Assembly: GCF_003148825.1 (NCBI RefSeq)
Contig: NZ_QGGZ01000016.1
Span: 1 to 64,000 of the forward strand
Source: Streptomyces sp. CG 926
GTDB taxonomy: Bacteria > Actinomycetota > Actinomycetes > Streptomycetales > Streptomycetaceae
DNA length: 64,000 nt
Reading direction: 5' to 3'
Shown here: piece after piece, positions 58,063 to 64,000 of the stretch
Layout of the letters: each line of letters starts with the position of its first letter
Position numbering within the stretch: the stretch's first letter is position 1
Notes under the pieces: generated by a model
The model's database searches: none
Seen by the model: the letters and a program-made list of their open reading frames with translations, nothing else
What the model was told of the DNA's origin: nothing
Position numbers and translations under genes: made by a program

Positions 58063-59040
58063 GTGACCAGCACACAAGTGACCCGGCGGCGGCTGATGGG
58101 TGTCGGCCTCGGTGTCCTGGCGGGGGCGCCGGCCGGCTGCTCGGGGAGTTCCGGACCCGTACGGCGGCTACGGCTCGCGACGGGGCCCGAGGGCGGGCCG
58201 TACAACGCGTTCGGGCAGGCCCTCGCACGGGCCGTCGCGGCGAGCGGTCGCGGGATCGAGATCGTTCCGGTGAGCACCGCCGCCAGCGTGGACAACCTGC
58301 GAAAGCTGGACGACGGCTCCGTCGAGCTGGCCCTGGCCATGGCGGACGCCGCCGAGGACGCGGTGCTCGGACGGGAGCCGTTCCCCCGGCCCACCGTCGC
58401 GACGGCCCTGGCCAGGGTCTACGTCAACTACACGCACCTGCTGGTCCGGGCGGACGGGCCGGTGCGCTCCGTGCGGGATCTCGCCGGGCGCCCGGTCGCG
58501 GCAGGCGCGGCGGGCTCAGGGGTACAGGTCGTGGCGGAACGGGTTCTACGGGCGACCGGGCTGAGCGGCGCCCCCGCGTCGGAAGCCGCGGCGGACGAGC
58601 GGCAACTGGGCCTGGCCCCCTCGGTGAGCGCCCTGCGCGAGGGCTCGGTCGACGCGCTGTTCTGGTCCGGAGGGGTGCCGACACCGGCCCTGGCGGACCT
58701 GGCCCGCGAGCTGCCGCTGCGGTTCCTGCCGCTCGACGCCCACGTCGGCGCGCTCCGCGAGCGCTACGGCCCCGTCTACACGGCGGTCACACTGCCGGCC
58801 GGGGTGTACGGGCTGACGGAGCCGGTGGGAACCATCGGGGTCGGCAACTACCTGCTGGCACGGGCCGATGTACCGCAGGGCGTCGCACGGGACCTGCTCC
58901 AGGTGGTGTTCGACCGGTGGCGCGACCTGTTGCGGGAGGTGACGGCAGGGGCCCGACTGGAGCCGCGGTTCGCCATCTCCACCGGTCAGGTGCCGCTGCA
59001 CCCCGGCGCGGTCGCCCACTACCGGTCCGTGTACGGCTAG
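58063..59040 (+). CDS. TAXI-family solute-binding lipoprotein
   Basis: 325 residues. The start VTRRRLMGVGLGVLAGAPAG then Cys26 is a Tat-type lipoprotein signal. The mature part is a TAXI (TRAP-associated extracytoplasmic immunogenic) binding protein: LATGPEGGPYNAFGQALA, VSTAASVDNLRKLDDGSVEL, DLAGRPVAAGAAGSGVQVVA, VDALFWSGGVPTPAL, TIGVGNYLLARADVP. TAXI proteins bind glutamate-like or other carboxylates for TRAP transporters, but no TRAP permease is present. It is convergent, 4 bp apart, with a two-component system, suggesting a ligand-sensing accessory role. GTG 58063. Confidence 0.88.
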   Translation: MTSTQVTRRRLMGVGLGVLAGAPAGCSGSSGPVRRLRLATGPEGGPYNAFGQALARAVAASGRGIEIVPVSTAASVDNLRKLDDGSVELALAMADAAEDAVLGREPFPRPTVATALARVYVNYTHLLVRADGPVRSVRDLAGRPVAAGAAGSGVQVVAERVLRATGLSGAPASEAAADERQLGLAPSVSALREGSVDALFWSGGVPTPALADLARELPLRFLPLDAHVGALRERYGPVYTAVTLPAGVYGLTEPVGTIGVGNYLLARADVPQGVARDLLQVVFDRWRDLLREVTAGARLEPRFAISTGQVPLHPGAVAHYRSVYG

Positions 59041-59044
59041 GTCG

Positions 59045-60511
59045 TCACCCGGGAGCAGGAGCAGGAGCAGGCACAGGACCAGGGGCCGGGAGTCGGAGTT
59101 CCACCGCCAGGCCGTGGGGCTCATGGCCGCCGACGTCGAGCCGGCCGCCGCTGATCCGGGCGATCTCGTCGGCGATGGCCAGCCCCAGGCCGCTGCCGGG
59201 GACGTTCTGGTGTTCCGGAGAACGTGCGAAACGGCGCAGCAGCAAAGGCAGTTGCTCCTCCGGCACGCCCGGGCCGTCGTCCGTGACCCGTACGACGACG
59301 GCCCCGACGGTGCTCGCGTCCGCCGCCCGCGTGGCGCGCACCTCGACACGGCCACCGCGCGGGACGAACTTGACGGCGTTGTCGAGGAGCGCGTCGAGGA
59401 TCCGGCCCGCCGCGTCGGGCAGGGCGCGGGCCGAAAGGCCCTCGGTGAGTTCGGTGATCAGCAGTTCCACCCCCGCGGCGTGGAACACCGGCGTCCAGGC
59501 CGCCACCCGCTCGCGCACCGCCCGCGACACGTCCTCCTCGCCCAGCTCCGCCGTCGCCGACTCCACACGGGCCAGTGCCAGCAGGCCGTCCAGCAACTCC
59601 TCCAGGCGCTCCGCCTCGTCCAGGGCGCGGCTGTGCTCGGCCAGGCCCGGCCCGGGTGCGATGTGCGGCTCGACGTTCTCCAGTTGCAGCACCAGCGTGG
59701 CCAGCGGGTTGCGTAGCTGGTGGGAGGCATCGGCGACGAAGTCACGCTGGCGACCGATGGAGTCGGCCATCGCCTCCGCCATCGTGTTGAAGTGCTGCCG
59801 CAGATGGCGCAGTTCCGGCGGACCGGTGTCGGACACGGCCCGGGCCTGCAGGCTGCCGGCGGTCAGCCGCTCCACCGCCCGGTCCAGGTCCAGGACCGGG
59901 CGCATCAGCCAGCGCGCGATCCCGGCCGCGACCAGAGCGGCTGCCGCGAAGGCGCCGAACGCCCCGGCGGTGATGAGCGACCAGCGGACCGTCACGTCCC
60001 GGCGGGCGGCCTCGGTGGGCACGGCCAGCAGGACCGCCCCGCTCACCCGCTCGTCCCGGCCCACCGGTTCGGCCAGCACGACGGTGCGGGGCCCCCAAGG
60101 GCGCAAGGTGGGCAGCCGGTCGGTCGAGCGGCCGGTGAGTGCGCGGCGGCGCGCGTCCGCCCCGTCGGAGGAGCCGCCCCGGGCGGAATCGGCGTCGGTG
60201 GCCGCGTTCGTGGCGGCCTGCGCCGCCGGACCGGTCCCGGCCCGTGCCACCATCGCCCCCGCGGAGTCGACCACCACCACCCCGGCTCCGTACAGCTGCG
60301 CGTAGCGGCCGATCTCGGCCGCCAGCTCCGCCCGGTCGGCGGGCGTACGCATCCGGTCGGCGAGGTCGGCGAACCGTACGGCCTCCGAACGCCGTTGCAG
60401 GAGCAGGTGCTCGGTGCGCCCCCGCGCGTAGGCATCGGCCAGCGGAACGCAGAGCAGCAACGCCGCCGCCCCCATGAGCACCATCAGCACCGCCAGCAGC
60501 CGGCGCCTCAC
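59045..60511 (-). CDS. Sensor histidine kinase (OmpR-type system)
   Basis: 488 residues. TM1 about 5-25, an extracytoplasmic sensor about 28-170 with a low-complexity insert (SARGGSSDGADARR), TM2 about 178-200, HAMP, DHp box FVADASHQLRNPLATLVLQL (His near 262), N box ILDALLDNAVKFVP, G1 VTDDGPGVPEEQ and G2 GSGLGLAIADEI. The C-terminus is a Pro-Ala repeat. GTG 60511 overlaps the regulator's TGA (GTGA), so they are co-translated. The nearby TAXI protein may present the signal. Confidence 0.9.
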   Translation of the reverse strand: MRRRLLAVLMVLMGAAALLLCVPLADAYARGRTEHLLLQRRSEAVRFADLADRMRTPADRAELAAEIGRYAQLYGAGVVVVDSAGAMVARAGTGPAAQAATNAATDADSARGGSSDGADARRRALTGRSTDRLPTLRPWGPRTVVLAEPVGRDERVSGAVLLAVPTEAARRDVTVRWSLITAGAFGAFAAAALVAAGIARWLMRPVLDLDRAVERLTAGSLQARAVSDTGPPELRHLRQHFNTMAEAMADSIGRQRDFVADASHQLRNPLATLVLQLENVEPHIAPGPGLAEHSRALDEAERLEELLDGLLALARVESATAELGEEDVSRAVRERVAAWTPVFHAAGVELLITELTEGLSARALPDAAGRILDALLDNAVKFVPRGGRVEVRATRAADASTVGAVVVRVTDDGPGVPEEQLPLLLRRFARSPEHQNVPGSGLGLAIADEIARISGGRLDVGGHEPHGLAVELRLPAPGPVPAPAPAPG

Positions 60512-61224
60512 CGTTCGCCGCTCCCCGCGTCCGGTCCCGGGAGGCCGAGCTGGTAGCCGAACCCGCGGACGGTGCGTACCAGCCCGGAGCGGCCGGTCTT
60601 GGCGCGGATGCCCGCCACATGGACGTCCAAGGAGCGGGAGGCCGCGAGGAAGACGTCGCCCCAGATCCGGTCCAGGATCACCGCGCGGGAATGCACCTCG
60701 TCCGGGCGGGCCGCCAGGAAGGCCAGTACATCGAACTCACGTCGGGTGAGCCGTACTTCGGCTCCCGCCACCGTGACGGTGCGACCGGCGAGATCCACCT
60801 CGACATCGCCCGCGCGCACGGGCCGGGACCCGGCCGCGGCGGGGTCCCCCGGGTCCGGACGGCCGGGGTGCGGATCGGTCCGGCGTCGTACGGAGTCGAT
60901 CCGGGCCATCAGCTCGGCCATCCGGAACGGCTTGACCACGTAGTCGTCGGCCCCCGCCCGCAACCCCTGGACGATGTCGCGCTCCTCGCAGCGTGCCGTC
61001 ACCACGATCAGCGGCGCGTCGCAGACGGTACGCAGCCGCCGCAGCAGCTCCAACCCGTCGAGATCGGGGAGGCCCAGGTCGAGCAGGACGAACTCGGCCT
61101 CGCGCACGTGCCGCAGGGCGTCCAAGGCGCGTCCGACCCGGCGGACGGTGTGCCCCCGCTGGGCGAGCGCCGTGCCGAGGGCCTGGGCCATGCGGTCGTC
61201 GTCCTCGACGAGAAGCGCGTGCAT
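60508..61224 (-). CDS. OmpR/PhoB-family response regulator
   Basis: 238 residues. Receiver with acidic pocket VEDDD (7-10), phospho-acceptor Asp49 (FVLLDLGLPDLDG), Thr in VVTARC and Lys in VVKPF; winged-helix domain from about 138 (VRLTRREFDVLAFLAARPDE, RSLDVHVAGIRAKTG). ATG 61224 has GAGGGA upstream. First gene of the regulator-kinase operon; the likely targets are the TAXI gene or the carboxylate transporter upstream at 61358. Confidence 0.93.
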   Translation of the reverse strand: MHALLVEDDDRMAQALGTALAQRGHTVRRVGRALDALRHVREAEFVLLDLGLPDLDGLELLRRLRTVCDAPLIVVTARCEERDIVQGLRAGADDYVVKPFRMAELMARIDSVRRRTDPHPGRPDPGDPAAAGSRPVRAGDVEVDLAGRTVTVAGAEVRLTRREFDVLAFLAARPDEVHSRAVILDRIWGDVFLAASRSLDVHVAGIRAKTGRSGLVRTVRGFGYQLGLPGPDAGSGER

Positions 61225-61357
61225 AGACAGTCCCTCGCGACCTGTGACCGCGGCCCCGACGTGCCGGAGCCGCTCTGGCGGAGCCATCGGGTCCGGATCC
61301 CCGTGGCCCGGCGCAGCAGCTTACGGGAGCCGCCCACCGGGCCACCGCGTCGGACGA

Positions 61358-62767
61358 TCAGCGTGCGGTCTCGGCGGGAGCCGCCGCCGGCCGGTCCCGC
61401 TCGGGCTCCCCCTCGCGCTCGCCGTCGGCCTCGGCCTCGGCACGGCTCAGGGCGGCATTGCGGGTGTCCGGCATCAGCACGTAGGTGACGAGGGAGATCA
61501 GCGCGCACCCGGAGACGTACCAGAAGAACATCTTCTCGTGCCCGCTGTTCTTGAACCACAGCGCCACGTACTCCGCCGTGCCGCCGAAGAGCGCGTTGGC
61601 GATCGCGTACGGCAGAGCCACGCCCAGCGCGCGCACCCGGGTCGGGAACAGCTCGGCCTTGACGGCCGCGTTGATGGACGTGTAGCCGGTGACGATGACC
61701 AGGGCCAGCAGGGACAGCCCGAGCGCGGACCAGTAGGAGGACGCCGATCCGAGGGCGGTCATGATCGGGTACGTGCCGACGGTGCAGCCCACCGCGAAGG
61801 TGATCAGCAGCGGCCGGCGGCCGATCCGGTCCGACAGCATGCCGGCGAAGGGCTGCAGTACGGCGAAGAGGGTCAGCGCGGTGAAGCTGACGAGCGTGGC
61901 GGTGGTCTTCTCCATGCCCGCGCTGCCGACCAGGTACTTGGTGAGGTACGTGGTGTAGGTGTAGTACGCGACGGTGCCGCCGAGGGTGAGTGCCATGACC
62001 AGCCCCGCCTGCCGCCGGTAGTGCCACAGGGCCTTCAGCGTGCCGCGCGTGCTGTCGTCGTGGGCCTCCTCGCCCGGCGCCGATGCCGTCTCCTCCTTGA
62101 AGGCGTCCGTCTCCTGGAGCCGGCGCCGCAGCCAGAAGACGACCACCGCGAACAACGCCCCGACGAGGAACGGGATCCGCCAGCCCCAGCTCTCCAACTG
62201 AGCCGTCGTCAGGGTGTGCTGAAGGGTGATCAGGATGCCCAGGCCGAGCAGCTGGCCGCAGGTCATCGAGACGTACTGGAAGGACGAGCCCAGGCCGCGC
62301 CGGTTTCGGGCCGACGCCTCGGTCAGGTAGGTGGCGCTGGCCGCGTACTCGCCGCCGATGCTCATCCCCTGGAGCAGCCGCGCGAGCAGCAGAACCAAGG
62401 CGCCGAAGTACCCGGCCTGCCCGTAGGTCGGGGCGACGGCGATCAGCAGGGCGGCCACCGACATCATGGTGACGGTGAGGGTGAGCGCGCTCTTGCGCCC
62501 GTGCCGGTCGGCTGCGCGCCCCAGGATCCACCCGCCGACGGGACGCATCAGGAAGCCGACGGCGAAGATACCGGCCGTGTTCATCAGCTGGGTGGTGGGG
62601 TTGTCGCCGGGGAAGAAGGAATCGGCGAAGTAGATCGCGAAGCTGGCGTAGACGAACCAGTCGTACCACTCGACGAGATTGCCGAGCGAGCCGCCGACCA
62701 GGGCCAGACGGCGCTTCCTGCGCTTGTCCCCGGGCGGCGACGCGGGCATGACGACGGACGAGGACAT
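61358..62767 (-). CDS. MHS-family (KgtP-like) carboxylate/proton symporter
   Basis: 469 residues, twelve membrane segments. The metabolite:H+ symporter marks are LGNLVEWYDWFVYASFAIYF in TM1 with the acidic WYDW, GGWILGRAADRHGRKSALTL (GRxxDRxGRK), SIGGEYAASATYLTEAS, and GMLSDRIGRRPLLITF in the second half. Related proteins carry 2-oxoglutarate, shikimate or proline. ATG 62767 has GGAG seven bases upstream. It lies upstream of the response regulator on the same strand (133 bp apart); a sensor/transport unit for a carboxylate with the TAXI protein is an attractive inference. Confidence 0.88.
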   Translation of the reverse strand: MSSSVVMPASPPGDKRRKRRLALVGGSLGNLVEWYDWFVYASFAIYFADSFFPGDNPTTQLMNTAGIFAVGFLMRPVGGWILGRAADRHGRKSALTLTVTMMSVAALLIAVAPTYGQAGYFGALVLLLARLLQGMSIGGEYAASATYLTEASARNRRGLGSSFQYVSMTCGQLLGLGILITLQHTLTTAQLESWGWRIPFLVGALFAVVVFWLRRRLQETDAFKEETASAPGEEAHDDSTRGTLKALWHYRRQAGLVMALTLGGTVAYYTYTTYLTKYLVGSAGMEKTTATLVSFTALTLFAVLQPFAGMLSDRIGRRPLLITFAVGCTVGTYPIMTALGSASSYWSALGLSLLALVIVTGYTSINAAVKAELFPTRVRALGVALPYAIANALFGGTAEYVALWFKNSGHEKMFFWYVSGCALISLVTYVLMPDTRNAALSRAEAEADGEREGEPERDRPAAAPAETAR

Positions 62768-62927
62768 GGCGGCTCCAGAGAGAAGTCCCTGATGAGGGAC
62801 GGCAGAACTGCCCCGGCGATGGGGGAGTGTCCAGAGCATGCGGCGGCCGTTGTACCCGGACAAGGTCCGCCACGCAGATCTAACGTTCCGCTAAGGAAGC
62901 TCCTGGGGAGGCCTCGGGGCCGCCGGA

Positions 62928-62971
62928 TTTCACCATTCAGTCATGCGCACGTCATGCCTGCTCCATGGCCG
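62928..62971. promoter_or_regulatory. PHO-box-like 11-nt repeats upstream of the phytase gene
   Basis: Four 11-nt units with the pattern xxTCAnnnnnn or near it: TTTCACCATTC, AGTCATGCGCA, CGTCATGCCTG, CTCCATGGCCG. Streptomyces PhoP boxes are 11-nt direct repeats (GTTCACC-type), and phytases are typical Pho-regulon members. The match to the consensus is only partial. The rest of 62768-63103 holds no gene. Confidence 0.4.
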
Positions 62972-63103
62972 TCACCCGAACGTGGCCCACGGTGGGGGCG
63001 GCCCGTCGCGGGACGCCGGCAGATCCCGGGGTTCCCCGGGCCCCTTGGAGGACCCCGGCGCACCACCCGGCCGGCCCCACCCAGTACCCCAACAGGAGGC
63101 AAG

Positions 63104-64000
63104 ATGCGCGTGATCCCGAGCAGGCGGACCCCGATCGTGGCCGTCGCGGCCATGGTGGCCCTGGGGGCCGTCGCCGGACCGGCGCACGCCCACGCGGACC
63201 ACGGCGGCACCGCACCCTCGCTGCCGCGGGTGACGGCCTCCGTCGAGACGCCCTCCCTCTTCGACGACGAGGCCGGCGGCAACGCGAACGCCGACGACCC
63301 GGCGATCTGGCGCAACGCCGCTAACCCCGACGCCAGCCTGGTCATCGCCACCGCCAAGGAAGGCGGCCTGCGCGTCTACGACCTGGACGGACGCCAGGTG
63401 CAGTCCCTGCCCGCGCCCGCGCCGCCGAGGGACGGCGACAAGCCCGGACGCTTCAACAACGTCGACCTGATCAGCGGACTGCGCTTCCCGGACGGCCGTC
63501 ACGACGTCGCCGTCGTCTCCGACCGCGGCCGTGACCAGCTGCGCGTCTACCGGATCGACCCGAAGCGGCCCACCGCCCCGCTGGTCGACGTCACCGACGA
63601 GACGGCCGCCCCACAGGTCTTCTCCAGCGGCCAGGACGAGGTCAACGACCAGCGGACCGCCTACGGCCTGGCCGCGTACACCGACCGCCGCAGCGGCCGC
63701 TCGTACGCGGTCACCAGCCGGCGCCACGCCACCGACCTCGCGCTGGCCGAACTGCGGCCGAACGCCCAGGGCAAGGTCGGCTACCGCACCGTCCGCACCA
63801 CCTCCCTGCCCGCCACCTTCACCCTGCCGAACGGCAAGACCTGGACCCCGTGCGGCGAACCGGGCGAGCGGCCCCAGGTCGAGGGCATGGTCGTCGACCC
63901 CGACACCGGAGACCTCTACGCGGGTCAGGAGGACGTCGGCATCTGGAAGCTCGACGCCGACCTGCGTTCCCCCGCCCGCCTCGTCGAGAAGGTCCGCTCC
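63104..64000 (+). CDS. Secreted beta-propeller phytase (3' end beyond the window)
   Basis: The visible 299 residues start with a Sec signal (VAVAAMVALGAVAGPAHA). The mature start VTASVETPSLFDDEAGGNAN then ADDPAIWRN is the diagnostic phytase (BPP) opening; KEGGLRVYDLDGRQVQSL, FNNVDLISG, VSDRGRDQLRVYRID and VEGMVVDPDTGDLYAGQED are propeller blades with the calcium-binding acidic residues. It hydrolyses phytate to release phosphate outside the cell. ATG 63104 follows ACAGGAGG. The upstream repeats suggest phosphate control. Confidence 0.93.
   Translation, partial: MRVIPSRRTPIVAVAAMVALGAVAGPAHAHADHGGTAPSLPRVTASVETPSLFDDEAGGNANADDPAIWRNAANPDASLVIATAKEGGLRVYDLDGRQVQSLPAPAPPRDGDKPGRFNNVDLISGLRFPDGRHDVAVVSDRGRDQLRVYRIDPKRPTAPLVDVTDETAAPQVFSSGQDEVNDQRTAYGLAAYTDRRSGRSYAVTSRRHATDLALAELRPNAQGKVGYRTVRTTSLPATFTLPNGKTWTPCGEPGERPQVEGMVVDPDTGDLYAGQEDVGIWKLDADLRSPARLVEKVRS

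Noticed and set aside
1..64000. CRISPR array, prophage or integrative element with att sites at the tRNA
   Set aside because: No regularly spaced repeats, no phage structural genes or integrase, and no second copy of the tRNA-fMet 3' end was noticed.

Overview
The window is high-GC DNA (roughly 70% or more) with strong third-position GC bias, GTG and TTG starts, and gene families typical of Streptomyces: a rodlin, SnpR-like and CynR-like LysR regulators, ECF sigma factor, SpoIIE/PP2C phosphatase, Tat-exported proteins and TAXI binding protein. It reads as accessory or arm-type chromosome of a Streptomyces or close relative. It has many single-gene islands, at least eight broken genes and several scars of small mobile elements. 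No prophage, CRISPR array, rRNA operon or large NRPS/PKS cluster is visible.

Layout: 0-0.3 kb, the 3' end of an IS5-type transposase and a 165-bp fold-back element. 0.4-6 kb, serine hydrolase, acyl-CoA ligase divergent from a methyltransferase, rodlin, tryptophan 2,3-dioxygenase-family protein. 6-8.4 kb, cyanate detoxification genes cynS and cynT divergent from cynR. 8.3-15 kb, DUF4360 secreted protein, degenerate receiver protein, and a very large M4+M28 two-protease fusion divergent from a LysR regulator. 15-23 kb, small genes (antitoxin, barstar, VOC protein, catalytically odd serine hydrolase, decayed IS5 transposase, membrane mannosyltransferase) and an ECF sigma factor coupled to a membrane protein; then initiator tRNA-Met, a cold-shock protein, and a SoxR-like regulator divergent from an MFS exporter.

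25-28.4 kb: two 5'-truncated two-component genes meeting head to head, RNase HI, a second fold-back element lying exactly between the stop codons of RNase HI and a GH16 hydrolase. 29-34.3 kb: a lipoprotein followed by two tandem Ser/Thr kinases, each carrying a predicted extracellular substrate-binding-protein domain. 34-43 kb: Sua5/YciO protein, DUF2625 protein, an orphan sensor kinase colliding with a damaged PAP2 phosphatase, a PAS-GAF-PP2C phosphatase, acetyltransferases, a methyltransferase, and a frameshifted AbiEii-like nucleotidyltransferase. 44-50.7 kb: Tat-exported beta-propeller amidohydrolase, APH-like kinase, secreted protein, and an HTH regulator divergent from an alpha/beta hydrolase across a perfect 28-bp palindrome.

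50.8-52.8 kb holds the most striking metabolic locus: a cyclodipeptide synthase overlapping a CYP121-type P450, the same pair that makes mycocyclosin in Mycobacterium tuberculosis. 53-57.5 kb: endonuclease/phosphatase-family protein, an intact serine hydrolase, PhzF-like isomerase, a third, truncated fold-back copy abutting a frameshifted methyltransferase. 58-64 kb: TAXI binding protein convergent with a two-component system, an MHS-type carboxylate transporter, and a secreted phytase that runs off the end behind PHO-box-like repeats.

All family assignments are from reading the translated sequence and remembered family motifs; no database search was run.
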